Shown: positions 8,849 to 16,408, counted from the stretch's first letter. The stretch is DNA of 54,429 nt from JAHIGH01 sp964564035 (GCA_964564035.1 CAZLZN010000007.1:1-54429); one strand, 5' to 3'. A program made the numbers and translations. Notes: generated by a model from the letters alone, not told the origin.

Positions 8849-10105
8849 ATGCCAAAAATAAAAACAATTAAAAGCGCGTATGCTCTCGACTCTCGCGGCC
8901 TGACCGCGATAAAAACATTCATCGAACTGGAAGACTCCTCAACGGGTGAGGCAATAATTTCCGGAAACACAGCAAACGGCAAATATTCCTCCCTCACCTC
9001 CAAAGACAACAAAAACGCAAACGGATCCGGTGCTTCCGCCGCGATTGACAAAATTGAGTATCTGATAGCACCCAAACTGATCGGTCTCGAAGTTGGAACT
9101 CAGGAAGATATGGACGCTGTACTATTCGAACTCGACGGCACACCAAACAAAAGCCGTCTCGGCGCAGACGTAACTCTGGCCATCTCGGTTGCCTTGGCAC
9201 GAGCTTCGTCACACAGCCGCAAAACAGAGCTCTATAAATACCTCAGATCTGTTACCAAAACAGAAAACAGCAGTTTCAAAATCCCCAAAATCATAACCAG
9301 CCTGATCAACGGCAATCCCCATATAGACGGCCTCCTCGATTTTGAAGATTTTTTCGTAGTTCCGGCCGTCAACAAAAATATTTCGGAATCACTGCATATC
9401 TCAAATGCTCTCGGCGCCAAGCTGATAACAGCTCTCAAAAACGAAAATATACCGGAACTTTATTCTGCCAAAGGAGGATTCGCGCTTTCACTTCTCGACA
9501 ACAGACAAGTCTTTGACATATTTGAAGAAACTTTCGGGTCTATGAATCTCAAACTCGGTTATGATTTTTTCTGGGGCATTGATGCCGGAGCGGACAATCT
9601 TTATACCGGCTCTCACTATTCTTTCAAAAACAATCCGGTTCCCTCTATGTCAACAGGGGATCTCATTAATTACTATCTCGATATTATCAGAAATAAACAC
9701 GTTTTTTATATTGAAGACCCGTTTGCATCCGATGACACTGACGGCTGGGCAGGACTGAACTCCAGAGTAGGAGAAGACACAATAATTACCGGAGATTCAT
9801 TGATTTCCGGAAATCCTGCTCGTCTCCAGTCTGCTGTCAACCAAAAACTCATCTCCGCTGTCTCTTTGAGCCCGATCCAAAATGGCACATTGACCGAATG
9901 TATGCTTGCAGTCAACATTGCCAAACTCTCCGGCCTAAAAGTAATTATTCATCAGCCTGCAGGAAGCGGAACCGACAGTTTCATAGCAGATCTGGCAATC
10001 GCACTGGACGCGGACTATGTCAATTTTGGGCCTCTCGCCCGCGGAGAAAATGTGCTAAACTATAATAGAATGCTCGAGATCGAATCCGGGCTGAATTCAC
10101 AATAA
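8849..10105 (+). CDS. Enolase-like protein lacking key catalytic residues
   Basis: 418 residues from ATG 8849 (the frame is open to 8810, but that stretch overlaps the promoter). The whole chain aligns with enolase: LINGNPHIDGLLDFEDFFV matches NGGKHA..IQEFM, and WGIDAGAD, YIEDPF and TGDSLI keep the metal ligands (about D245, E289, D316); H369 is kept. The catalytic acid of VGDEGG is replaced (SAKGG, Lys about 208), the catalytic base Lys is Ser (SLSPIQNGT, about 341), the substrate Lys of IKTGS is Asn (VNFGP), and the mobile GASTG loop is gone. A canonical enolase is encoded at 30582. It is therefore either a pseudoenzyme or an enolase-superfamily enzyme with a new reaction. The gpm gene follows after 2 nt. 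Confidence 0.85.
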   Translation: MPKIKTIKSAYALDSRGLTAIKTFIELEDSSTGEAIISGNTANGKYSSLTSKDNKNANGSGASAAIDKIEYLIAPKLIGLEVGTQEDMDAVLFELDGTPNKSRLGADVTLAISVALARASSHSRKTELYKYLRSVTKTENSSFKIPKIITSLINGNPHIDGLLDFEDFFVVPAVNKNISESLHISNALGAKLITALKNENIPELYSAKGGFALSLLDNRQVFDIFEETFGSMNLKLGYDFFWGIDAGADNLYTGSHYSFKNNPVPSMSTGDLINYYLDIIRNKHVFYIEDPFASDDTDGWAGLNSRVGEDTIITGDSLISGNPARLQSAVNQKLISAVSLSPIQNGTLTECMLAVNIAKLSGLKVIIHQPAGSGTDSFIADLAIALDADYVNFGPLARGENVLNYNRMLEIESGLNSQ

Positions 10106-10107
10106 TT

Positions 10108-10731
10108 ATGGCAAATCTTGTACTTGTGCGTCACGGCGAATCTGTTTGGAACGCGAAAGCGCTTTGGACCGGCTGGACAGATGTAGATCTATCCGATACC
10201 GGCCGCAAGCAAGCTCGCGACGCCGCTGAGATCATCAAAGATCTTAGTTTCGATATTTGCTTCACTTCCGGCCTGAAAAGAGCGCAGCAGACCTGGGAAG
10301 AGATCAGATCATCTCTAAATCTTCAAATTCCCACAACTTCCGATAAAGCCCTGAACGAAAGAGATTATGGCGACCTTACAGGTAAGAACAAATGGAAAAT
10401 CAAAGAAGAATACGGCGAGGAACAGTTTCTGATTTGGAGACGCAGTTGGGACAATCCGCCGCCCGGAGGAGAGTCTCTAAAAAACGTATATGACCGCGTA
10501 ATCCCGTATTATCTCAATAATATTTTACCCGAAATACAAAAAAACAAAAATGTCATAGTTGTCGCACACGGCAACAGCCTGAGGGCGCTTGTCAAATATC
10601 TGGAAAATATTTCTGACGATGAAATTTCCAGCCTTGAAATGAAACTCGGTGAGCCGTATGTGTTCAAAATGGATCAGTCAGGTAAAATTATTTCCAAAGA
10701 AATCCGGTCCATCGGCTCAGGCGTTGCTTAA
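10108..10731 (+). CDS. gpmA: 2,3-bisphosphoglycerate-dependent phosphoglycerate mutase
   Basis: 207 residues, slightly shorter than typical GpmA. It shows the phosphohistidine motif LVLVRHGESVWN near the N-terminus, GWTDVDLSDTGRKQA, the ERDYGDLTGKNK motif with the acid catalyst Glu, and the second catalytic His in VVAHGNSLRALVKYL. It interconverts 3- and 2-phosphoglycerate in lower glycolysis. It forms an operon with the upstream enolase-like gene (2 nt gap), and transcription probably ends at the hairpin at 10851-10873. The pairing with an inactive-looking enolase is odd, since the true enolase lies 20 kb away. Confidence 0.92.
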   Translation: MANLVLVRHGESVWNAKALWTGWTDVDLSDTGRKQARDAAEIIKDLSFDICFTSGLKRAQQTWEEIRSSLNLQIPTTSDKALNERDYGDLTGKNKWKIKEEYGEEQFLIWRRSWDNPPPGGESLKNVYDRVIPYYLNNILPEIQKNKNVIVVAHGNSLRALVKYLENISDDEISSLEMKLGEPYVFKMDQSGKIISKEIRSIGSGVA

Positions 10732-10805
10732 TAAACGGAGTTTAAAATTATGATAAATTATTTTATTACCGAAAATATCACATGTTGCTGTCAGCATTCT
10801 CCAAA

Positions 10806-10873
10806 ACGGGGGGCTTACGCGTAGAGTTTTATTTTTATCAATTTTCCAAGCCTCCCGTAGCGGAGGTTTTTTT
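10806..10873 (+). terminator. Rho-independent terminator with a competing upstream stem
   Basis: Terminator: CCTCC (10851-10855), loop, GGAGG (10862-10866), then seven T to 10873. Upstream, ACGGGGGGCTT (10806-10816) can pair with AAGCCTCCCGT (10848-10858) over 11 positions with one G-U. That pairing excludes the terminator stem, the arrangement of an attenuator or riboswitch expression platform. It lies after gpmA and directly before the serine acetyltransferase frame. The terminator is clear; the switch is inferred. Confidence 0.6.
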
Positions 10874-11584
10874 ATGGCTAATTTTATGAAGCTCCCGCGA
10901 GCTTACATTCGGAGCATTATATCCTGCGCTCAATCGGGAGCGACCTGCCTTGCCGCCCTGCCTGCCGGCAGGCAAGGCAGGCAGGAATCCCTCCGAAGCA
11001 AAAATCCTCTTCGCATCCATCCTCGAGCATGCGTTAGGGGTATTCTGCGAAGGGGGATTAAAGATTTAAATATTATTTTCAAACACGATCCGTCAATTAA
11101 TAAAAATCCTATCGGGTTGATCATCATAATTTTGACGTACCCGGGACTGCACGCGCTTTGGATCTACAGACTGGCTCATATATTTGAAAATTTAAAAATA
11201 ATTATTATATCTCGTCTCCTGTCGGCAATTGGCAGATTTTTAACGGGTATAGAGATACACCCGTCTGCCGTAATTCACGGCGGCGTTTTCATCGATCACG
11301 GCATGGGTGTAGTTATAGGATCGACAGCCGTTATTGGAGAAAACGTACTAATCTATTCAGGGGTTGTGCTGGGCAGCCGGAAAGGAAGTATCGATAACGG
11401 TCACAATTCCAAGCGGCATCCGACAATTGGAAACGATGTAATTATCGGTACAGGCGCCAAATTACTAGGCAACATCCGTGTGGGCAACAATGTCAAAATT
11501 GGCGCGAATGCCGTGGTGCTGAAAAATATCCCGGACAACTCAACGGCTGTCGGTATACCGGCGCGTATCCGCCACCGTTATTGA
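10874..11584 (+). CDS. cysE: Serine O-acetyltransferase (CysE-like) with repeat-derived N-terminus
   Basis: The enzyme proper starts around 11060 (IKDLNIIFKHDPS) and resembles short CysE proteins: LTYPGLHALWIYRLAHIFE followed by a left-handed beta-helix of hexapeptides (IHPSAVIHGGVFIDHGMGVVIGSTAVIG...). The active-site His in DHGMG and the C-terminal IPARI are present. It would make O-acetylserine from serine and acetyl-CoA for cysteine synthesis. The frame extends 5' through about 57 codons that are an intergenic palindromic repeat (10886-11057; second copy at 31895). No ATG, GTG or TTG lies in frame between the repeat and the enzyme, so translation either starts in the repeat (10874 or 10886) or uses a rare start near 11060. 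Confidence 0.8.
   Translation: MANFMKLPRAYIRSIISCAQSGATCLAALPAGRQGRQESLRSKNPLRIHPRACVRGILRRGIKDLNIIFKHDPSINKNPIGLIIIILTYPGLHALWIYRLAHIFENLKIIIISRLLSAIGRFLTGIEIHPSAVIHGGVFIDHGMGVVIGSTAVIGENVLIYSGVVLGSRKGSIDNGHNSKRHPTIGNDVIIGTGAKLLGNIRVGNNVKIGANAVVLKNIPDNSTAVGIPARIRHRY
10886..11057 (+). repeat. Dispersed palindromic repeat, copy 1 (translated in frame with cysE)
   Basis: Begins ATGAAGCTCCCGCGAG and contains CAATCGGGAGCGACCTGCC, a GC-rich CCTGCCGGCAGG palindrome, GGAATCCCTCCGAAGC and GCGAAGGGG. The same order of blocks, also starting at an ATG and open in the same frame, recurs at 31895-32045. Internal pairing (GCTCCCG with CGGGAGC, CCTGCC with GGCAGG) would give a structured RNA. Confidence 0.75.
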
Positions 11585-11610
11585 TATAGCGAAAAAATAT
11601 TTGTTATAAT
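11581..11610 (+). promoter_or_regulatory. Promoter of the MgtC/DUF4010 gene
   Basis: TTGATA at 11581-11586, an 18-nt spacer, TATAAT at 11605-11610. The ATG follows 6 nt later at 11617, so the transcript is probably leaderless. Confidence 0.65.
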
Positions 11611-11616
11611 TTTCAC

Positions 11617-12957
11617 ATGGAGATATTACCTCTAGCTGTAAAATTCATACTCGGCTTCGCGCTTGGAGCGGTTATCGGTTTTGAGAGAGAAATTAATGAA
11701 AAGAAAAACGTCACAGCCGCAAGCCCAAAACCGACGGCAATTATCGGTCTTCGTACTTTTTCCATCTCATCGATTATAGGTGTAACTACCGGGCTGTTGT
11801 ATAACGATTTTATTGCACTATCAATTCTTATCGGAAGCGCATTTTTTGGACTCCTGATTTTATTCTACTACCTCGATTCCAAATACACGCAGGACCAGGG
11901 CTTTACAACCGAACTCGGTTTATTGTCCACGTTTATAATAGGTGTTCTTATTGCAATTGACATCATGCCTATCCAAATAACGATCGCGCTTGCGGTAGTT
12001 GTTACCTTGGTTTTGTCACAGAAAGACGCTATCAAAAATTATATACACGACGTCAAAAAAACAGAATTCAATGCGTACCTCAGCTTTTCGGTACTGGCAT
12101 TATTAATTCTCCCGTTTCTGCCTAATACGTCATATTCGCTAGGCGATATCCCGGGATTATCAAATTTTCTGAAAGAAATTAACTTCTACCCCTCACGCCT
12201 TCTTGATATAAATCTGGTTAACCCCTTTGGCCTGTGGATGATCGTAGTACTTATTACCGGCGTTGATCTCATCGGATATATTCTGGAAAAAACAATCGGT
12301 CACAAAAAAGGCTGGCTTATCGCGAGCGCAGTCGGCGGATTCGTTTCATCAACAGCGACAACCCAATCTCTCGCTCAGGAAAGCCGCAATAGAAACAGTC
12401 ATTACAGCTTGTTATCCGCTGCTGTCGTAGCCAATATGGTCAGCTTCTTTCAAATATCCATCATAATCGCTGTCTTTAACAGCATATTTTTCCTGCATCT
12501 TCTCCCTGTCATATCGGCCATGATAATAGCGTCATTAATAATAATCGTATATTTCTTAAGCAAAAAAGAAAAAGACAAGATTACCTACAGTCAAAAACAA
12601 CCCAAGCATATAATCGATATCAAATCAGCCCTCAAATTCGCTCTGCTTTTTATTATCATTAGTATTATATCTAAAATTTCACTTGAACTGATCGGCAGCA
12701 GCGGTCTCCTTACAACAACAGCTATCGGAGCACTAATCGGACTAGATGCTGTCATGATCAATACCGCCCAGCTTGCAGGCAACAAAATAGATCTAAACTT
12801 GGCCGTAAACGCGTTTCTTCTCGCAAACGCGGTTAATCTGATCGCCAAATCAGCGTATGCATTTGTAAACGGCAAAAAAGAATTTGCTTCCAAATTTTTA
12901 CTAAGTATACTCTCAATAATCGCCGTCAGTGTCCTCGTTTCTCTTTTTACTATCTAA
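11617..12957 (+). CDS. MgtC/SapB family membrane protein with DUF4010 domain
   Basis: 446 residues, almost all membrane. The first 140 residues match MgtC/SapB: KFILGFALGAVIGFERE, then GLRTFSISSIIGVTTG and further helices. The remainder fits DUF4010, with the polar piece ASAVGGFVSSTATTQSLAQES and several hydrophobic helices to the C-terminus. About 12 membrane segments are visible. Bacterial members are linked to Mg2+ stress or unknown transport; the substrate cannot be told. It stands alone behind its own promoter. Confidence 0.85.
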   Translation: MEILPLAVKFILGFALGAVIGFEREINEKKNVTAASPKPTAIIGLRTFSISSIIGVTTGLLYNDFIALSILIGSAFFGLLILFYYLDSKYTQDQGFTTELGLLSTFIIGVLIAIDIMPIQITIALAVVVTLVLSQKDAIKNYIHDVKKTEFNAYLSFSVLALLILPFLPNTSYSLGDIPGLSNFLKEINFYPSRLLDINLVNPFGLWMIVVLITGVDLIGYILEKTIGHKKGWLIASAVGGFVSSTATTQSLAQESRNRNSHYSLLSAAVVANMVSFFQISIIIAVFNSIFFLHLLPVISAMIIASLIIIVYFLSKKEKDKITYSQKQPKHIIDIKSALKFALLFIIISIISKISLELIGSSGLLTTTAIGALIGLDAVMINTAQLAGNKIDLNLAVNAFLLANAVNLIAKSAYAFVNGKKEFASKFLLSILSIIAVSVLVSLFTI

Positions 12958-13364
12958 AGACTAAGAACAAGAATTCTCCAAACTAGACCATCTATTTATC
13001 TCATATGAGTTTCGTATTTATTCTTCGACCTTAGCTGAACATCCGAGTCCGGAAGTCATCTATAACCTCAAAATATATTATTTTGCGTAAGTTATACTTA
13101 TCTGCCTTCTACCAGCTATAAGCCTAATATAATAATCTATACTCTATCTATTATGTGTAGGCATAAACAAATATGCATCCTAAAATAATTCGTCATACTC
13201 TGACAAATAAAAATTCGCATTTGCCCTTTACACACCTTGAGATTGCAAATCCGCCTCATATTAATAGGTATTCATACACAATACCTTACTGCTCAGGCTC
13301 AAAAATAATTTACACGATAGATTTTTTCTTACCACAGTAGACTAATTCCCCATTATACTAACTG
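12958..13364. other. Intergenic stretch without recognised gene
   Basis: About 400 bases with frequent stops in all frames and no tRNA-like or strong hairpin structure seen. It is AT-rich and may be decayed coding sequence; no similarity to other parts of the window was noticed. Confidence 0.4.
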
Positions 13365-13394
13365 TTGACTATAAGATAAGCTACATGTTATACT
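13365..13394 (+). promoter_or_regulatory. Promoter of the 114-residue hypothetical gene
   Basis: TTGACT at 13365-13370, an 18-nt spacer, TATACT at 13389-13394, ATG 6 nt later at 13401. Predicted leaderless. Confidence 0.65.
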
Positions 13395-13400
13395 AAATTT

Positions 13401-13745
13401 ATGACAGAACGAAAATTAGCATTAGTAGTAAAAAACCCCAAAGGAGAAAAAATCAATCCACTGCAATTATTAGCTGAAACAAGACTCAACGCAAGCATTA
13501 GAATACCAGCCGTCCAAACCATAACCAGAGTGGGAGAAGATGGCAAACATCATACAGAGAACTCAGACGATAAAAAATTCGGTATTATAGTAGAATTTCC
13601 CAAACAGGAAGCTATACAACACGCCCTCGCAGAAAGAGAACTAAAAATACATCTCGCTACAAAAAAGTTTGATGTAGTTCGCGCCAAGCACACTGAAAAC
13701 AAAGGCAGAAGTAATTTTACCAAAGTCGTCCGCAGAAGAATGTAA
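13401..13745 (+). CDS. Hypothetical basic protein (114 residues)
   Basis: Not recognised. Rich in Lys/Arg/Glu and soluble, with the central stretch KFGIIVEFPKQEAIQHALAEREL and the basic C-terminus NFTKVVRRRM. A good leaderless promoter precedes it. It converges with a 43-residue gene on the minus strand (3 nt between stops). The basic C-terminal tail could bind nucleic acid, but there is no motif to support that. Confidence 0.6.
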   Translation: MTERKLALVVKNPKGEKINPLQLLAETRLNASIRIPAVQTITRVGEDGKHHTENSDDKKFGIIVEFPKQEAIQHALAERELKIHLATKKFDVVRAKHTENKGRSNFTKVVRRRM

Positions 13746-13748
13746 AAA

Positions 13749-13880
13749 TTACCCTGTCTGATTCTCGATACTCTTTGTAAAATCAGCCTGACTCTCCAAA
13801 TCTTTACTCGCGTCAAGCTGTCCCTCAATATCGCCCATAGGATTCAACTGATTAGTTATATCATCAAAAAATTCAAACAT
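13749..13880 (-). CDS. Small acidic protein (43 residues) with strong ribosome site
   Basis: Minus-strand frame MFEFFDDITNQL...SIENQTG, 43 codons plus stop. Eight bases before the ATG is the near-perfect Shine-Dalgarno GAGGAGGTG (complement of 13889-13897), unusual in a window where many genes look leaderless. Acidic (many Asp/Glu), no Cys, no signal or membrane segment. Function unknown; the ribosome site is the main support for it being real. Confidence 0.65.
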   Translation of the reverse strand: MFEFFDDITNQLNPMGDIEGQLDASKDLESQADFTKSIENQTG

Positions 13881-13971
13881 CAAAAACTCACCTCCTCGTG
13901 CCCTAAATTGTCCGAAATAATCTTAATAAACAATTAATATTTTAAACAGAAACTCGTAAGAAAAATATCTT

Positions 13972-13999
13972 TTGCAAATTTATAATAATTAGTTAAAAT
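13972..13999 (+). promoter_or_regulatory. Promoter of the GTG-start hypothetical gene
   Basis: TTGCAA at 13972-13977, a 16-nt spacer, TAAAAT at 13994-13999, GTG start 6 nt later. Predicted leaderless GTG start. Confidence 0.45.
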
Positions 14000-14005
14000 T
14001 AACTA

Positions 14006-14413
14006 GTGTCTGAAAAACAACCCATATACGAAAAACCCCGATTAAAGATAATTGATTCTATACAAAGCCCATATGGCTTAATATCTAAATACGAGGCTGA
14101 TTATTGTAATAATAAATTTGTTTTCTACGCTAACCCTTTCATAATGGAAGAGGATAAGCCCGACTACTTTGCGCACGCTCAAAAATATATAGAGACACAT
14201 ACAATATCGCGACTACCCGGATTTCAAAAAGAATATATAGATCGCGAAACAACACTCGAGCAAGAGCTTGCTGATCGTAGCAGTCTATTCTTGAGTGAAT
14301 TAAATCAGAAACTGCCTCACACCGAATTAAGAGACCACACTCTTTATCCCATTATTTTACAATCCGTATTAGGCGATTTATTCTCGACTTATAAAAGACT
14401 ATCCTCAAAATAG
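14006..14413 (+). CDS. Hypothetical protein (135 residues, GTG start)
   Basis: Not recognised. Soluble and mixed: IIDSIQSPYGLISKYEADYCNNKFVFYANPF and a helical C-terminal half (TTLEQELADRSSLFLSELNQ...SVLGDLFSTYKRL). It starts at GTG 14006, 6 nt after a -10 box. Its own promoter and codon pattern suggest a real gene; no function can be inferred. Confidence 0.55.
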   Translation: MSEKQPIYEKPRLKIIDSIQSPYGLISKYEADYCNNKFVFYANPFIMEEDKPDYFAHAQKYIETHTISRLPGFQKEYIDRETTLEQELADRSSLFLSELNQKLPHTELRDHTLYPIILQSVLGDLFSTYKRLSSK

Positions 14414-14484
14414 CCATTGCTATTTATAATATATTATTATAAACTTTGTCTGCATTTATTTAATGCATGAAAGGAGGTGAGAAC

Positions 14485-14709
14485 GTGAAAAAAATCTTAT
14501 CATCTTTATCTATGCTTGCTATAGTTGCGGTCTTTACCTTCGGATTTAGTAGAGCGACTGCATTTGGAAGCATCACAAGTACTTTTTGTAGCGTAACAGT
14601 AGATGGTGTTACTAGCTCAAGCACAACCAACCCTTGCAGTGTATCTGTAAGCGGAACAGGAGTGAGCTCAAGCTCGTCTTCATCTTCATCTTCATCTTCA
14701 TCAAACTAA
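14485..14709 (+). CDS. Small secreted Ser-rich peptide
   Basis: 74 residues from GTG 14485, chosen because AAAGGAGGTGA (a perfect Shine-Dalgarno) lies 5 nt upstream; the in-frame ATG at 14467 is inside that leader. A signal peptide (VKKILSSLSMLAIVAVFTFGFSRATA) is followed by a short Thr/Ser/Val part with two Cys (TFCSVTVDG, TNPCSVSVSG) and a run of about a dozen Ser encoded by a TCTTCA-type microsatellite. A strong terminator follows. The processed product would be a 45-residue extracellular or surface peptide with one possible disulfide. Role unknown; the strong signals suggest high expression. Confidence 0.75.
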   Translation: MKKILSSLSMLAIVAVFTFGFSRATAFGSITSTFCSVTVDGVTSSSTTNPCSVSVSGTGVSSSSSSSSSSSSSN

Positions 14710-14736
14710 ATTTTATTAGTTTTTGAAGTGGTAATT

Positions 14737-14768
14737 AATTAGCGCGCTTACCGGCGCGCTAATTTTTG
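14737..14768 (+). terminator. Rho-independent terminator
   Basis: Eleven-base stem AATTAGCGCGC (14737-14747) and GCGCGCTAATT (14754-14764) with a 6-base loop and a T run, directly after the secreted Ser-rich peptide gene. Confidence 0.9.
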
Positions 14769-14836
14769 TAATACTTACTGATCATTATCCGAACTCTTAC
14801 ATAACTTTATATATAATTTAATATAATTTGCTAAAT

Positions 14837-15178
14837 ATGTATTTCAGCGATATAGAAAATGAAGCGGAAAAAAATACAAGCTACCGCAAAGTACTCTTCA
14901 ACGGCAATCATTCTCAGGTTGTTATCATGAGTCTCAAACCCGGAGAAGAAATCGGGGAAGAAGTTCACGAAAATGACCAGATATTCTTCATAGTAGAAGG
15001 CAAAGCGGAATTTATAGTAGAAGATGAAAATAAAATAGTCGAAGAAGATCAGCTGGTTCTTGTACCCTCAGGCAAAAAACATAATGTCAAAAATGCCGGA
15101 GACGAAAACCTGAAATTGTATACTGTTTATGCGCCCGCCCACCACCCCGAAGGCCTCGAACAACCGACCAAAGAATAA
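14837..15178 (+). CDS. Cupin domain protein
   Basis: 113 residues from ATG 14837. One small beta-barrel cupin: motif 1 around PGEEIGEEVHENDQIFFIVEGKAEF (His and Glu metal ligands) and motif 2 around LVPSGKKHNVKNAGDENLKLYTVY (His). The C-terminal tail is APAHHPEGLEQPTKE. Small cupins bind a metal and serve as isomerases, oxygenases or sensors; the substrate is not visible. A decayed copy of its 3' end lies 110 bases downstream. Confidence 0.9.
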   Translation: MYFSDIENEAEKNTSYRKVLFNGNHSQVVIMSLKPGEEIGEEVHENDQIFFIVEGKAEFIVEDENKIVEEDQLVLVPSGKKHNVKNAGDENLKLYTVYAPAHHPEGLEQPTKE

Positions 15179-15183
15179 AAAAT

Positions 15184-15253
15184 CTACTTAACGCCCGTAC
15201 TTATATTTTTAAATAATTTCAATATAAGTACACTTAGGGGGTGTATTAAGTAG
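15184..15253. repeat. Imperfect inverted repeat (about 70 bases)
   Basis: CTACTTAA (15184-15191) pairs with TTAAGTAG (15246-15253) and GTACTTATAT (15197-15206) with ATATAAGTAC (15222-15231). It lies between the cupin gene and its duplicated fragment. It could be a terminator-like hairpin or a remnant of a small mobile element. Confidence 0.6.
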
Positions 15254-15280
15254 GACACCTAGGGAAAAGAGTGCTTGATA

Positions 15281-15338
15281 ATGCCCACGCCCCCGCTCAT
15301 CACCCCGAAGGCCTCAAACAACCGACCAAGGAAAATAG
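15281..15338 (+). pseudogene. Decayed duplicate of the cupin gene 3' end
   Basis: Translates to PAHHPEGLKQPTKENR, nearly identical to the cupin tail APAHHPEGLEQPTKE, with matching DNA (CATCACCCCGAAGGCCTC). There is no start or cupin barrel before it. It marks a partial tandem duplication that has lost most of the gene. Confidence 0.8.
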
Positions 15339-15488
15339 GTATATGCGTTTCCCCACGCGTTTTATAAATGCATATAAATGTTAATTAAAATTCTGTGTTT
15401 ATTACTCATCTCTTTCTTAATTTTTATAAAATGACGATCAGAACGCTATAAGCTAAACAGGTAGCATATATTCGAGTCAAAATATATT

Positions 15489-16217
15489 ATGTTAAATCTG
15501 CAATTCCCATATCCGCAAGAAACACCCCGGGCTAATTATGATCTCTATAAACGGATTGCCAACTTGAAACGCATTCCCGAACACATCGGCATCATTCCGG
15601 ACGGCAACCGCAGATGGGCACAGGAACAAGGGCTTTCCAAGGAGTCCGGTTATTTTCCAGGTCTTGACCCGGGCATGAAATTCATTTCGGTCTTTAGAAA
15701 AATGGGCATAAAAGAGATATCTATTTACGGCTTTACCAAAGAAAATACCAGGAGGCCATCCGCTCAGGTCAGGCAGTTCAGTAAGGCATGCGCGAAATTG
15801 GCAAATAATTTAATTAACTTAGGCATTTCTTTTATAGCAGTCGGTGACACCAAAAGTAATTTTTTCCCCGAAGAACTCAAGCAATATGTCGATCAAAGGA
15901 CCCCCGGTGATATGAAAATAAATTTACTTGTAAACTATAGCTGGCAATGGGATCTATATGCCGCTTTGGAAGAAGCGAGAAACAACCCTTCAATTACCTA
16001 TTCAACAGCAACTGATGCTCTCAAATCCAAATACGTTTCAAGAGTTGATCTGGTGATCAGATGGGGCGGGAGAAACAGGCTGTCAGGCTTCCTGCCTATC
16101 CAGACCGCGTACGCGGATTTTATATCAATACCCTCTATGTGGCCTGACGCAACACCTGAAGAATTCATCTCTGCTCTCGAATGGTATCAAGCTCAGGACC
16201 CTACAAGAGGAGGCTAG
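15489..16217 (+). CDS. uppS: Cis-prenyltransferase (undecaprenyl diphosphate synthase family)
   Basis: 242 residues, family length. The N-terminal active site HIGIIPDGNRRWAQEQGL has the Asp that binds Mg/diphosphate and an Arg pair; then SIYGFTKENTRRPS and, near the C-terminus, VDLVIRWGGRNRLSGFLPIQTAYADF, matching RTGGE.R.SNFL..Q.AYAE with several changes (Trp for Thr, Arg for Glu, Gly for Asn). It should condense isopentenyl diphosphate onto an allylic primer to make the lipid carrier for cell-wall or glycan export. The substitutions mean chain length or substrate may differ from standard UppS. No clear promoter; two terminator hairpins follow. Confidence 0.88.
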   Translation: MLNLQFPYPQETPRANYDLYKRIANLKRIPEHIGIIPDGNRRWAQEQGLSKESGYFPGLDPGMKFISVFRKMGIKEISIYGFTKENTRRPSAQVRQFSKACAKLANNLINLGISFIAVGDTKSNFFPEELKQYVDQRTPGDMKINLLVNYSWQWDLYAALEEARNNPSITYSTATDALKSKYVSRVDLVIRWGGRNRLSGFLPIQTAYADFISIPSMWPDATPEEFISALEWYQAQDPTRGG

Positions 16218-16281
16218 CATAATTACCAACCCCTCCAAACATTTTTGCGCTTTTTATCTTTTGTTTCCGAACCGTCAACCG

Positions 16282-16331
16282 GCTCCTTGCGGAGGGGCTT
16301 TTTACGCGGCGCTTCACTGGAGCCGCTTTTT
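16282..16331 (+). terminator. Two tandem terminator hairpins after uppS
   Basis: First: CTCC (16283-16286) and GGAG (16291-16294) in a GC-rich context ending in five T; an upstream CCCCTCC (16230-16236) can also pair with GGAGGGG. Second: GCGGC (16306-16310) and GCCGC (16322-16326) followed by TTTTT. Confidence 0.6.
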
Positions 16332-16339
16332 ACGTGACG

Positions 16340-16408
16340 CTCTATTTATTTGAACAGCCGCGTTTGACGCGGCACTCTATTTATTTTGAACAGCCGCGTT
16401 TGACGCGG
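16340..16408. repeat. Tandem 33-34-base repeat with palindromic core
   Basis: Two copies (16340-16372 and 16375-16408) of CTCTATTTATTT...GAACAG followed by CCGCGTTTGACGCGG, a hairpin core. They sit just 3' of tRNA-Arg on the minus strand and may act as its terminators. Confidence 0.7.

Noticed and set aside
10838..11127. Minus-strand frames rich in PAGRQGG-like residues across the cysE 5' region
   Set aside because: They arise from the GC-rich palindrome of the dispersed repeat and have no start signals.
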